Source: Diplocarpon mali (taxonomy: Eukaryota; Ascomycota; Leotiomycetes; Helotiales; Drepanopezizaceae). From it: a stretch of DNA of 21,074 nucleotides. Both the position numbers and the translations under genes were made by a program. The stretch covers positions 318-21,391 of the forward strand of contig JAENRP010000523.1 of the NCBI GenBank assembly GCA_024741835.1, in the 5' to 3' direction. The notes beneath the pieces are model-generated. The model saw only the letters and a list, made by a program, of their open reading frames with translations. It was not told where the DNA came from and ran no database searches. Position 1 is the first letter of the stretch; each line of letters opens with the position of its first letter. Positions 1 through 11,615 of the stretch are shown in pieces.

Positions 1-5
1 CGCTT

Positions 6-34
6 TTTACCTATAGGCTGGGCCTAGGAGTTAG
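6..34. repeat. 29-bp palindromic element PE1
   Basis: 14+1+14 architecture; right half GGCCTAGGAGTTAG. It lies beyond the proposed stop of ORF A. If ORF A extended this far, PE1 would be read one base out of the usual phase and supply the TAA at 33-31. Confidence 0.7.
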
Positions 35-430
35 AAAAAGAAACTAGCAAAATAAACAAATAAGCTATAAAATCGCAAAAAACAATTAAAATAGAACCAA
101 CCTAAGCGTTAGTTTTCCTTAGTTCTCTTTAAAGGATAGGGAGAACTATTACTAGATAATACTCTCTTTATAGAGCGCCTACTTCTTTTTAATAGCTTGC
201 TATTAGTATTAGAGGAACTAGGTCTTAGTATGATAGGCGTCTCTGTGCTTCTTACTAATGCTAGTATAGTATGACGACTTCTGCTAATAGGGAGAGAAAC
301 TTATATTATAGCATCATCATTATCTTTATCTTTATTATTATTATTGTCCTCTAGAGATTCGTCAGCGGCTAAGGGGGGGGCGATAGGTAACTTAATAAAT
401 AACACTTCCTTCTCTTTGCCTTTGGTCAAA

Positions 431-459
431 TCAAGTCGTAGGCCAGGCCTAGGGGTTAT
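431..459. repeat. 29-bp palindromic element PE2 (in ORF A)
   Basis: Left half TCAAGTCGTAGGCC. Read on the minus strand in the ORF A frame as ITPRPGLRLD. It sits about 3123 nt from the ORF A start, matching PE6 in ORF B (about 3093 nt). Confidence 0.8.
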
Positions 460-1252
460 ATTAGGGGTTATAGTATAGGGTTTCTTAGTGCTATACTTCT
501 TAAGAAGTATAGTCTTATTAATTATATTATCAGCTTTGATATCGTTATTATTGCCTTTTATCTTAGTCTACGATTTGTCTCTATATAGCTGTAATTCCAA
601 TTGTTGAATCATCTTTTATATGTTTGAAAAATCTTTAAAGAGTTCTTACTTATATCTCTTTAGATATATTGCCAATTGCGTTACGTCTTTGGAAAATAAT
701 TCCTTTACTATTATTACTACTAATAGGTTATTCTACGATCTTCTACCTATAAGGGCCTCTGATAATAGACCACCTTTCGTTATACTAAGGGTTGCATAGA
801 ACTTTGCAGAAGATTCTCCTGCTATGCCTTATCTTGCTATACTTAGTCTCTTTATATTAAGTGAGTTGATGAGAAAATCTTTTAAGTTAGTGCTATTCTT
901 AAGTGAATTATTATTAACAACTTCTATATAGTTATTATTAATAGTAAGAAAACCTCCTTTTCCAGGCTCTCTATTGGAGTCTAAGTCTACGAAAGTACCT
1001 TATCTTATAAATATAGAGAATAGAGCAGTCTTGTTAGAAATGTACTTATCTAATAATGTTCTATCCTTAGTATTTAGTTCTTTCTATTATACTGCGCTTT
1101 ATGCTAGATTAAGTGAGATCTATTAAGTATTCTTAAGGCAGTAGGATATGAGACTTAATAATTTATATGACTTTTCCCAAATTGCAAATTCTTTAGTAGA
1201 TTATTTTATTATAGGAATTATATAATAGTTAATAGTTCTATTATTAGGGGAG

Positions 1253-1281
1253 CTGACCTGCGAACCGGGCCTAGGAGTCAA
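1253..1281. repeat. 29-bp palindromic element PE3 (in ORF A)
   Basis: Right half GGCCTAGGAGTCAA. Read in the ORF A frame as LTPRPGSQVS. Its position (about 2301 nt from the start) corresponds to PE7 in ORF B (about 2208 nt). Confidence 0.85.
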
Positions 1282-2482
1282 TTTCATAAACCTAGTATTA
1301 ATATCAATTTTGGTAATAACAATTCTCAAATAGTAGTCAATCTCTATAAACTATATAGGCTTAGGATAAGCCATTAGCTTATATAAAGAATTATAACAGG
1401 TTAGTAGAGCACTAAGATATAATCTATAATGCATTCTTAATATCTATTATATTAAGCTATAAGTTATATTATAGAGGAAGGCGGAAGGTGGCGATGATTT
1501 CTTATCTAAAGTGCGGAAATAGTATCTGTACATTTCTGCCTCTTCTTATGCCAAAGTCACAAACGAACTCTTCCTGCGAATACTATAGCCTTATATGCGC
1601 ACTATACCTAAGAATATATAATTAAATAGTTTAGGCATATTTAAAAAGCCTTTGCTGCAGAGTGATATAAAGTTGTCTAAGGTTAGTATAGACTTATACT
1701 AAGCGGGGGTCTAGGCGATATTATAGAATAATTTCAAAGCTTTAGGCGCTATCTTAAACTTAGCAAATCCTAATAATATATCTTTTTTAACCTGGCTTGC
1801 TATTCTATTACTAGTAGCTATAATTGCATAATTCCCTAGGTGTAGTAAAAACAACTTTAGGTTAAGAGCAGTGCAAAATTTGTAGATATTAGACGATACG
1901 TCTTTGTTATTAAGGCCTATTGTCGCTAGCTCATAGTACTACGCGTATTATCGTTTATAAAGGGCATAGAATTTATCAAAATTAAAGTCCTTAAACATTC
2001 CTACTATAAATTTGAAGAGTCTTGTTTTTATTTCTAGTATTACTATAATCTTAAATCTATCGCTATACTATAGTATTATCTTAATATTAAGGGGAACTTG
2101 ATAGTATTCTATAGAGATAATAGTTATGCTATCTTTTGACTTTTCTTTAAGAATATAATAGTTACTATTCAATTTCTTATAGTTGATAAAGAACTATATG
2201 ATATTATCTATAGAGAATTCGTCTTAGTGCAGTTTTATGATTTGTTTAATAGCTCTTGCCGTTCCTTCCTATGCTAATAAAACTTCTCCTTAACCTTCCT
2301 TTCTTAAACGCTTTATTATCGACTTATAGAATTTGAGAACAAACTTTTGCAAGTCCTTAGGAAAGGATTAAACGATATTAGAGATATCTTTTTTAATATT
2401 ATTAAAAATTTTTAGCATATTAGTAATAGCGCTATTCTCTTCCTCTAGTGAATCTTCTTCTAAGTCTATATTATTATATATG

Positions 2483-2511
2483 TTAACCTGTGGGCTAGGC
2501 CCGCGAGTCAA
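2483..2511. repeat. 29-bp palindromic element PE4 (in ORF A)
   Basis: Right half GGCCCGCGAGTCAA. Read in frame as LTRGPSPQVN. ORF B has no copy at the corresponding place, so this copy was gained in ORF A or lost from ORF B. Confidence 0.85.
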
Positions 2512-2668
2512 CTTCTTTACTATTAGTGTTTGAGGTATTCTAGGTATTTCTAAGGACGGTGATTTAAATATATCTGAGTTTAAAGCTTTAGGGTTATAAT
2601 AGTTAGCAGTTTGCGTTTCTAGTATTATAGGTACCTTATGCTTAAGGACTTCTCTATTACGTGCTGAT

Positions 2669-2697
2669 TCTACTTATAGGCCGGGCCTACGAGTCAA
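2669..2697. repeat. 29-bp palindromic element PE5 (in ORF A)
   Basis: Right half GGCCTACGAGTCAA. Read in frame as LTRRPGL-stop-VE, the stop being TAA where CAA or CGA is expected. It corresponds in position to PE8 in ORF B (885 versus 822 nt from the start). Confidence 0.88.
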
Positions 2698-3582
2698 ATT
2701 TTCCTTATCAGTTAGTTCCGCTAAGGGTGGCAGCATTTTCTAGGCAGTAGGAATTATAAATTCCTATCTTTCTATTTTATTATTAAAATAGTTTATAGTA
2801 TACTTAGCGAGATAGATTATCTTTTCTTTTATAATAAGTAGACTATATTATAACTGTTATAGGCTAAGGGTATTTAAAATTGTTTGGTTAGGAAGGGCTA
2901 GACTATTGTACTATATAGGATCGTCTTTTATAGTCTAAATAGTAGTATATATAATAGTACTTAAGAACCTAACAAACTTTCTACCTTTTATATTATTGCC
3001 TTAGAGTTTCTTTATGCCTTTTTAGATAGTGAAATGATTTAATACCTATATAGCCTTTGCTATTAGTTAGTATATTTTAAAAATTTTGCCTAGTCCTCGT
3101 AGGGCGTTATTGGCTATAATGTCAGTTATAAAGTAGGTTTAGAAGAGGGTACTATAAATGCTACCTATAAACTGTAGCAATCTTTTCATACCTTTATTCT
3201 TTTTGTCTCGGTTTCTTTAAAATAAATCCACTAATATAGAATAACCTTAATACTCTTATAAAAACTTTTCATAATTAATTCCTTTGACCTTAAGCTCTCC
3301 TTTAAGAAAATCATCAAAGCCTAAGAACCCCTTCTTAACGGTAGATATTCTATAGTTAAGTATATTAATAGAAGAATTCAAGAATACTTATTATTCTATT
3401 TCGCCTAACGTTCTATAGGTACTTATAATATCTTCTAATAACCGAAGAGTCTTGCTATCTTATAAGAATCTACCTTCTAATATTAGTTTATTGCTAGATG
3501 TTGCCAAAGACTTGCTGCCTAAGGCAATAAGTGATATATTCTTCTTAAGTGTGACCTTTTTACCTATGCTAGGGAGGGCCAT

Positions 3583-4068
3583 AATGAATTATTTGACAAA
3601 AGTGATAGGGTTCCTTGCTAAAGAATAAATCTTTAAAAAGAATTTATTAAGATTGGAAGCTTAGATTAGAAAAGATTGATAATAGAAAGATAATACTAGT
3701 AGTATTATTAGTGCTAGTGCTAGGTCTTAGTAGGGTTATAGAAAAGGTAAAAAAAGTAAAATCGTAGTGCAAGGAGAGGTTTATTTATAGAGATAGGAAT
3801 CGCATTAGCGCGCAAAGAAAAAGTAGGTATAAAGAGGCCGAAAGTGGGAGTAAAAGTGGGGTATAATGCATATAAGGACCTATAATTGGTAAATGATAAT
3901 TATTAAAGGTAAGGATGATATTTTAAAGGTAAGCGTTAGAAAGTTATATATAAAGGAAATAATCAAGGGATAGATTATATAAAGAATAAAGTAGAGTAAA
4001 GAATATATATAGAATAGAATAATAAATAGAGAATAAAGAGGTGCTAGTATATAGAAAGTAGATAATCC
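3583..4068. other. Purine-rich spacer between ORF B and ORF A, no gene seen
   Basis: The plus strand is rich in A and G (so pyrimidine-rich as the upstream region of ORF A), with many short stop-containing frames and no palindromic element. It could hold the ORF A promoter or the ends of an element, but no direct or inverted terminal repeat was found. Confidence 0.5.
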
Positions 4069-4327
4069 TTAAAAAAGATTCAACTCGAATTCGTAAGTTC
4101 TCCAAATGGTCTTTTCCAGCTATGATAGGCTAGATTCTCTAGATTGCTTGACTCAATTATTAGTTCTATTATCACTTTAGAGTCTTCTTCTCTTATATTG
4201 GTTCTTACCTCTCGGCGATTTCTCTAATTTAAGTATCTCTATTAAAGGAACCTCTGTTTATACTCTTAGGTTTAGTGGCCGAAGTTCATCCGAACCATCT
4301 TATAGGCTGAAGCTAGCTGAGTCTAAC

Positions 4328-4356
4328 CTTATTCGCGGGCTAGGCTCGCGAGTTAG
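4328..4356. repeat. 29-bp palindromic element PE6 (in ORF B)
   Basis: Core CGCGGGCT-A-GGCTCGCG is still strongly self-complementary. Read on the minus strand in the ORF B frame as LTREPSPRIR. Confidence 0.85.
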
Positions 4357-5212
4357 TCTTAGCGTTTCTAAGCTTAAGGGTAAAAATAGAAGATTAGTTC
4401 CTAAATTAGGGTCTAATACTATACTAGCGTCTCGGTTCGTTTCTTTTCCGAATTTTCTTGCAATAAGGCCTTTATCAATTAGTACATTAGGCTCTTAGAT
4501 AGCATTTACTTTATTACATTATCCCTAAGACTTAAGTTTATAAAGAAGCGACTTAGTATTTATAATATTCGTTTAGGCCTTAATAAGGGCGTTAAAGAGT
4601 TTTTGATTATATTCTATAAGGTAGATTTTCAATTTATCCTTATTAAGAAGGAACAACTCCTATACTTTAATTATAATAAAAGGATCTATTTAAGAGCGCC
4701 GACTAATAATGGCTTTAAAGAGGCTGCTGCAGTTCTTAAGATGAAAAGCTACCTTAAAAGGTATAGTAGTTCTATTTATATTAATCTATTAAGGCACTAG
4801 AGGTTGCTCTAGAGCAGAGATTGAAAAGATAAGATTAGAGATTCGAGTCTTATTTTCCAAGGTATTCTTATCGCAAATAGCTGTATAATTATTATAAAAG
4901 GCTATAAAGCCACTAATTCTATAAAGTTTATCTAAGCGCATTTTAAAAAGGTGCCCTTGTTTTGTTATTATTATAATAGGGTTACTATTATTAGTAATAG
5001 GTCGTAAGATCTCTTTTTACTTCATTTTTATAGTTATATAAGCTAGCTGAGATTTTAAACCAAGTGCTTAGGAAGTCTATCGATTTATCTTCTTTATAAA
5101 TAGAGTAAGTTTCACATTCGATTAAGAGCCGACCTACCTATTAAGGCTTTTAAAAGCTGGCCTTTATTCAATCGGTAGGATCTGATAATCTAAGACTTGC
5201 TTTCTAATAAAA

Positions 5213-5241
5213 TTGACTCGCAGGCCAAGACTGCGAGTAAA
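5213..5241. repeat. 29-bp palindromic element PE7 (in ORF B)
   Basis: The left half is the consensus half site TTGACTCGCAGGCC. The right half AGACTGCGAGTAAA carries changes. Read in the ORF B frame as FTRSLGLRVN. Confidence 0.9.
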
Positions 5242-6598
5242 AATCGGAATTTCTTTATTAGTAGTACTTATATCCTTCTTTATTAAAATGATTTAATTGT
5301 AAAGACTAAGGCCAATTAATTAAAGAGGTTTAGGGTAGGCTATAAGCTGATAGGCTCTTCTACTTTTCGCTATTATAGTTAAGAGGTAGAGTTTATAATA
5401 CATTTAAAGGACTTATTAAATAAGATTGAATATTATATTATAAAGAAAATAAAAAGGTATAAAGGTCGCGTTATCTATAAGGCAGAAGTGATAAAGGTAT
5501 ATCTCTACTTCTTATTTTATAATAGAGAGGAATGTACTTATAAAAGCACTATTATTAATAGTAAAATTATCGGTTAGGAAGCGGCATTTAAAGGGTTCAG
5601 GCATTATAATTGACCCTTCTTCCTTTATTTCCTCTTACTATTTATTACTTAATAATATTAAAAAGAAAGAATTATTCTATTCAATTGGCTCTAACGCCTT
5701 TAAGGCTTTAGGATCAGCCTTGAATTTTATAGCACTTAAAGATGCTTCTATTATTAATAGGTTAGATTTGCGTATCCTTAAAGAGATAAAGAACTGATTA
5801 TTAAAGTAGATTAGAAAAAGATTAATATCTTTTACTATATAGAGAAGTTTGAAGTATTTAATAGTTTTATTAATATTAAATCCTTTATAATTGAGACTAT
5901 AGTAAATTAAAAGAGAGCGAATATAAAGGTCGCAAAGTCTTCTCCCTTCGATTCCTACGCTAGGAAGATACTATCGAAAGCGAGTCTTTATTGCAAAGGA
6001 TACTTAAATATTATATCGTTCTCTAAGCTTAAGGTTAAGAATAACCGATTAAGGTATATTGCTATAATTACAAATGTCTTAATTAATAGATTCCTTTTTG
6101 CGTTCTCTTTCTTATAAGATAAAATAGTCTCGCTCGGCATCTAAGAGATTAGGTTCTTAACTTTTATAATTATTAAAGAATTAAATAATATCTATAAGGG
6201 CGAACTTATCTAAGATAAGCTATTAAATCTATCTAACGGCTCTCTTAATTGTCCTTAGAGTAATAGGAATAGGGTCTTCCCTTATATTATTGTTTTTAAA
6301 ACAGTTATATATAAATATAAAGAAGTTAAGAACTAGCTCCTTTAAATTATTAAAAAAGGAGTTTAAATAAGCGCGCAATCCTTTAATTTCAAATTGCAAA
6401 TTAGCTAAGGTGGCTATTAAATAATCTATCCTTCTTAAAGGTTAAGCTAAAATGGGTCGTTTAGCTAAAGGAGAGTCCTTTAAAGATTTTGAAAATTCTA
6501 AAGAGGCTATATTAAGCGTTTAGGTAGTTTATTCGATAGCGGTTTTTAGAATCATTTCGATAAGAGGCAAGTTAGGTCTAGTTTTAAAATTCTCGTTT

Positions 6599-6627
6599 TT
6601 AACTCTTAGTCTAAGACTATAAGTTAA
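6599..6627. repeat. 29-bp palindromic element PE8 (in ORF B)
   Basis: Halves TTAACTCTTAGTCT and AGACTATAAGTTAA around a central A; heavily transition-mutated. Read in frame as LTYSLRLRVK. Confidence 0.8.
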
Positions 6628-7449
6628 ATTATATAATTTAGCACTTATTATATCTTTAGGTTAAGAAGCGAATTTTAAAATAGGTTTAACTATAAATAAC
6701 TAATTCCCTTCTTTATTATTAAAGAAATCTTATCCAAACCCTAATATAAGAGTCTAGTTCTCTTTTAAAATAAGCAAACTATAAGTAGAAGCGTAAAGCC
6801 TTAATATATTAATAATAGTACTATTAGGTAGGGTAATATCTATAGCTTAATTTGATCTTTTTATAGCCCTATTAGCTATTATAAGTACTGCATTAGATAA
6901 GCTTATAAATCTGCGACTATAAATTCGATTGCTTTAGAATTTTACTACTCCTTCTTAAATAATAAAAAAATTGAGAATCTAAATAACTTTAGCTATAGGA
7001 GTATTTTCCTTAAGAATTTTTAATAATACTCGCCTTCTATTATTAGAATCAATATTTATTAAAAAGCGCAAATGAAATAGGAGTCCTCTCTTATTAATAG
7101 CTAAATTATCTAATTGTTTAATAGATTCTTCTCTTTTATCTTAGTCTATTTTGAAAGTGTCGGCCAAGGTTATGTATTAATCTATATTAGCTAAGAATTC
7201 CTCTTTAGAGATTCCCTTTAATCTTAATTCTTCGGTTAAGAAGTCGTCAAATTAGAGAATTCTAAGGACTACTTAGGTTAAAAGGTTATTAATAGCATTT
7301 GCGTAAGCTAAAAGGAGTTTTTATTACTCTATATCTCCTAAGGCTATATAGGTCGATTTAAAGCTCTTTAATAATACAATGGCTCTGCCGTCTTCAGAGA
7401 AGTTTATAACTAGTGCTTATTTATCCCCTATTGCAATAGACAAAACCAT

Positions 7450-7839
7450 TTGTAAGTTCTTTAAAGGTATATTACTTATAAAAGATGGGGAGTATAAATA
7501 AGAGAGTTTAATAAGATATAAGAATTAAAAGGGCATATAGGCTGCAATAGATTTGCTATATATATATTAAGGAAATTGGACTTTTTATTTATTATTTAAG
7601 GAAAGTAATAGGAATGCTATAATTAAAGGCTAATATTAAGAATGTAAAATAAGTTAAAGCAGGTAAGAATTTAAAGTGATCCTAAAAGATCCATATCTTA
7701 AATAATAAAGGAGGCGTCTTTGCCGAAAATTTAAAAATAAGAATTAGAGAAAAGTAGGATAATTAATAGGCTAAGAAATCGTTTAGTATTCCTATTTGCA
7801 TTCTTTAGATATTTTAAAAATAATAATTTAAAGTTGCGA
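7450..7839. other. AT-rich spacer between gypsy pol and ORF B, no independent gene seen
   Basis: The minus-strand pol frame and the ORF B frame are the same frame, and no TGA separates them, only TAA/TAG that RIP can create. Whether this is non-coding, the pol tail or the true N-terminus of ORF B cannot be decided by eye. A gypsy 3' LTR would be expected hereabouts but no match to the region upstream of gag was found. Confidence 0.45.
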
Positions 7840-7861
7840 TTAATTAGGTATTTTAATATTC

Positions 7862-7890
7862 TTTACTTATAGGACCGGCTTATAGGTTAA
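7862..7890. repeat. 29-bp palindromic element PE9 (gypsy pol C-terminal tail)
   Basis: Halves TTTACTTATAGGAC and GGCTTATAGGTTAA. Read in the pol frame as LTYKPVL-stop-VK, downstream of the integrase C-terminal block. Confidence 0.78.
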
Positions 7891-9296
7891 ATTAGAAAAA
7901 TCTTAGTCTTTATCTAAGGGTTTAAAATTGCTTATATCGCTGTCGGTTCTTATAAAGGATTCAGAGGTTATATCAATTTCTGATTTATCTTCTAAAGGGA
8001 ATAAGGTTTAATTGCATTAATAAAAGCGCTTTAATTAATTAGCTGCGAAGGTTCCTTTAATATCGACTCTATTAAGTTCTTAAAGAGAATAGTATCCCTT
8101 TTCTTTCTATTTAGACTTAACCTTAAATAGATTAAGCTATTAATAGTTAAGTTTAATATCTGCTAATATATTAATACTTCTTATAATATTATAGACTAGG
8201 ATAAGATTATCTTTTTAAATAGGGTGCGTTTTAAGTACTTTAAAAGCAGCCTATACTTCCTTAGCTTTTTCCTAATATTATTTCTTTTGCAAAATGATTT
8301 CCTTTATATCTATATCTTAAAGCTTAAGTTATTAGTATCTTATTACTAGCAAATTGGAATAGTTCTGAATTTGACTATAGTTGAATAATCTCTAAATAGG
8401 CTATTAGGATTTAAAAGGGAGCTATACCTCTTTACTATAGATAAGGAAAAATAGTATAATTCCAATCAGTTTATAGATTATCGTTCGATAAGTAAAGAGT
8501 ATTTTATAAAAGTATTTTATCTAATTCTTAAATCCTCTATAGGTAACTTTAAATAGCTTATTAAAAATATCGCAATATCCTCGCTCTATTATTCTATTAG
8601 CTTTCGAGTTATACGCTAAGATTTAAACCCGTTTGATATTATATTTTCGTAAAAAAGCTTTAATTACTCCTTTATTTTTAAGGCCTCTATTAATAGTTAA
8701 TCTATTAAAAAGTCTATAGCAATAGACTACGTCTTCTTAAAGGAACTTTGCAATAGATTCAAAGTTAGCAGATCTTAAAGGTCGTCCTTTAGGCCATCCT
8801 AATAGGTCTTCCTTTGCTAAAATAAAATATATAATCCTATTTTCGATTATTAGTACTTATATAATATTAAGACTAACTTTATAAAAAAGGCCTAATAGCT
8901 AGGTTAGGAATAGGGGATTCTCTTTATAATTAGGTTTTCGTTTCTAATAATAGACGCAACTTTTCATAAAGGCTTTGCAATCCTTAAAAGAACCCTTTTA
9001 AAAGAATTTCCTTAAGAGTCGGTAGTAGATAGACTTAGCTCTTTAATAGCCAGTTTCCTTATAAATATCCTAGATAGCCTTAGTCCTTAGTTTTTTATTA
9101 TTTAAGCAGAATTGTATAAGGAATAAGTTATCGCTCCTTTTAAATAATCGTCTTTCTTACATTAGATAAATTAAAGCTTTAGCTTTAAATTTTTAAAAAT
9201 CTTTAAAAGCAATTGTCTTTAGTCGTCTAAGTGTAATTAAAAATTTCGCAATTTCTTTAAAGTCACTTAAGTAGTTAAGTGATAAAATTCTCTTAT

Positions 9297-9325
9297 TTAA
9301 CTTACGAGCTAGGCTTATAAGTCGA
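9297..9325. repeat. 29-bp palindromic element PE10 (between gypsy RNase H and integrase)
   Basis: Left half TTAACTTACGAGCT, right half GGCTTATAAGTCGA. In the pol frame it is read one base out of the usual phase (RLISLARKL). This phase would meet a TGA in the consensus half site; here that triplet is CGA. Confidence 0.8.
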
Positions 9326-11263
9326 GTCCCTTTAAAGCGATATATCGATAGATAATTAACTTTATTCTCTACCTACTTATTAATATCTATTTTATCTTCT
9401 TTAATTAAATTAAAGGGGTAAGGACAAGTTCTTCTTAAAAGGCTATTAGCGGCGGTGTTTTTCATCCTTAGAATATATTTGACTTTAAAGTCTATTAGTC
9501 TTATTTAAGTAATCCATTTTATTAGTAAAGCTCTTAGTAGGTCACTTATAGCTCTATTCAATTATTCTATTAGTACTTTAATATTAGTTTTAAAGATAAA
9601 GTAAGTGCTATAAAGGTCGCTTTTCATCTTTTTTATCACTTTTAAAGCGCTTTTATATTCCTACTTAATAGTATTATACTTTATCTCTATTAGATTCTAA
9701 AGACCACTTTTAAAGCAAGCTAGATATCTTTTCTATTAGCTATTAGCTTATTAAAGGATAGCATCCTATCTGATTAAGCTTATATTAACTATTAGTATAA
9801 TTGGCCTAGCATTAGCTCTATAGTCTATTTTAATTAGATATAGCGCTTTAAGCAATACTTACTTTAGTTATTTTATAGCCTTTATTTAAGGTTCCTCTTA
9901 TTAAAACTCAGCCCCTTTTTAAAATAAGGCGTAAATAGGTACTGCCTTTTTAGCGAAATCCTTAATCTAAATATAATAGTATACTATAATGCTAATAAAC
10001 GCGCGAGCTTCTGCCATATTATTATACCTCTTCTATTTGTCGATTTTAAGTACTTTAGCCCTTTAAGGACTTCGGCTATTGGAATTAGTAATAAAACTAA
10101 CAATTTCTATTAATAGAAGATAGTATTATAACTTTGGACTAACTATTGCTCCTACCCTTTTAAATCGTATAAGTACTTAATTTAGGTTTTAAATATATTT
10201 TATTATAAATCATTATATACTAAGAAGAACTTCTTTGTAATTATAGAATGATTTTAATCCTTTTACTCTTATATTATCTATATAAAAGAGTGCAATATTA
10301 GGTATATAATCTACTAGTATCTTATAAATTACTTAGATAAATTGAGCGATCGAATTTATAGCCTCTTAAGGTAATCTTATTATTTGAAGTAGCTTAAGAG
10401 GGGTTTGAATTGCTATTATATCTCTCGATTTAATATTAAGAATAAATTAGTTATATTTAAAGAAGAAGTTAATAAAAGAGCTATAGGTTAATCCTACGAA
10501 TTCATTTGAGAACTTATCTATATTCGAAGGAACGTTAGCATCCTTAATAGTTACTTAGTTTATCTCTATTACTACTATTATTAATCTATAAGTTCCCTTT
10601 TCTTTTTTAGCAACTAAGAACCATTTATTCTTATAAAGGCTATTATAGAACTTAAGAATACCTTACTTTAGCCTATCCTTTAATATTTCGATTACCTTTT
10701 CTTAAAGAGCTTTAAGGACCTTAAATGTTTTCTCTTACTAGGCTTTATAAGGTATTATCTTAATCTTAATATAAGGCGTGACCTCTTCTTAAATCTAGCT
10801 AAGTTCCATTTAATTAAAAGCTAAGGCGTCCTCTCAATTTGTTAAGGTTTTATAAAGTAGTTCGCATTCTTACTTTATTAAGTTATCTCTAATTTTTAAT
10901 ATATTGAAACGTTCTTTTATTAGCCGATATCCAATAGGTTTATTAGAAAATCTGCTTATAATAAACTTATCAAATTTACTACTTAGCTTTAAAGGTTAAA
11001 GCTTCTCGTCTTATTCAAACCAATTATCTAATCCTCTAGGCTTTAAGCTATTAGAGATTCCCTAATCTACTAATCGTACTTTATCAGCCTTACTTTTATA
11101 TATAGTTCGAATATTAGCTAGTACTATACTTCTCTACTTCTTTCCTTTTTTATTAAATCTTATAAAATAGTCCGAATTTTCCTTTTTAAAAATAAATAAA
11201 AGATTTTCTAAGTTATCAATTTGAAGTATATAGATGGAAATGTTATTAGTAATTTTATTATTT

Positions 11264-11292
11264 TTCACTCGCGGGTCTAGCTTATAAGTGGT
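11264..11292. repeat. 29-bp palindromic element PE11 (N-terminal part of gypsy pol)
   Basis: Left half TTCACTCGCGGGTC, right half AGCTTATAAGTGGT. Read in the pol frame as TTYKLDPRVK. Confidence 0.75.
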
Positions 11293-11425
11293 TTTTAGGT
11301 TTTTTAAAATGATTAGTAAATTGTCGAAATTTATAAAACGAACTCTCTTTTCTACTTTATTTTTCTTTTTTCTTAATTATTAAGCTGATAAAACGCCGAT
11401 TGTACTATTTTTCAAAATTCTAGAT

Positions 11426-11454
11426 TTAACTCCTAGTCTAAGACTATAAGTCAA
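11426..11454. repeat. 29-bp palindromic element PE12 (N-terminal part of gypsy pol)
   Basis: Halves TTAACTCCTAGTCT and AGACTATAAGTCAA; very similar to PE8. Read in the pol frame as LTYSLRLGVK. Only 133 bp separate it from PE11. Confidence 0.82.
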
Positions 11455-11615
11455 ATCGCTATTATTCAAAATCGGCAAACTTACCTTTCTTTTGCTATAA
11501 CTCTTTGCTAAGTGCCTTCCTTTATTAGTATTAAGCCTAGCCCTTATACTAGCTAATCGTTTCCTAAAACCTTATTTTAAAATTCGGCTATATCTCTTGC
11601 GATAACCATTTGTCC

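Larger units (their letters stand above)
109..3582 (-). pseudogene. ORF A: unrecognised long ORF, RIP-degraded, paralogue of ORF B
   Basis: Read from an ATG at 3582 (MALPSIGKK...), one frame runs about 1158 codons to a TAA at 111-109. It is broken by many TAA/TAG but keeps one continuous frame, so the damage is point mutation, not indels. I do not recognise the family and see no RT, transposase or zinc-knuckle motif. Blocks shared with ORF B show that the frame is real: an N-terminal STYRTLGEIE stretch, LDEFSIDNII followed by FFINYK in the middle, AYPKP with a hydrophobic run before it, and RRSQ...VKELF...YLKRYKQELF near the C-terminus. The C-terminal tail is low-complexity (N/D/K-rich, then S/R-rich). 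Four 29-bp palindromes lie in frame. The stop at 109 may itself be a mutated CAA; the next in-frame TAA is at 33-31, inside the palindrome at 6-34. Confidence 0.6.
4069..7449 (-). pseudogene. ORF B: unrecognised long ORF, RIP-degraded, paralogue of ORF A
   Basis: One minus-strand frame of about 1127 codons runs from 7449 (MVLSIAIGDK...) to a TAA at 4071-4069, with many in-frame TAA/TAG that look RIP-derived. Its length and block order match ORF A: STYIALGDIE near the start, LDKFALIDII then FFNNYK, FLYNI...YYKLYL, AYPKP, and RRSQ...VQELF...YNQKLF. Aligning the two N-termini suggests the true start of ORF B lies about 15 codons upstream of 7449, where an ATG could have become ATA. Three 29-bp palindromes are in frame, at positions matching three of the four in ORF A. 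No known domain is recognised. It lies head-to-tail downstream of the gypsy pol, the position an env-like third ORF would occupy, but I see nothing that identifies it as env. Confidence 0.6.

Noticed and set aside
300..379. CAT/TTA microsatellite-like run and a G-run as functional repeats
   Set aside because: They fall in the low-complexity tail of ORF A and encode N/D/K-rich and A/P residues; nothing suggests an independent function.
4106..4497. Plus-strand ATG frame with only one stop over about 130 codons
   Set aside because: Also antisense to the C-terminal part of ORF B; the minus-strand frame carries the in-frame palindrome (LTREPSPRIR) and matches the ORF A tail.
4603..4800. Plus-strand 65-codon open frame
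   Set aside because: It is antisense to ORF B, whose continuous minus-strand frame is supported by block similarity to ORF A on both sides of this position. Plus-strand openness here is a by-product of few CAA/CAG/TGG codons.
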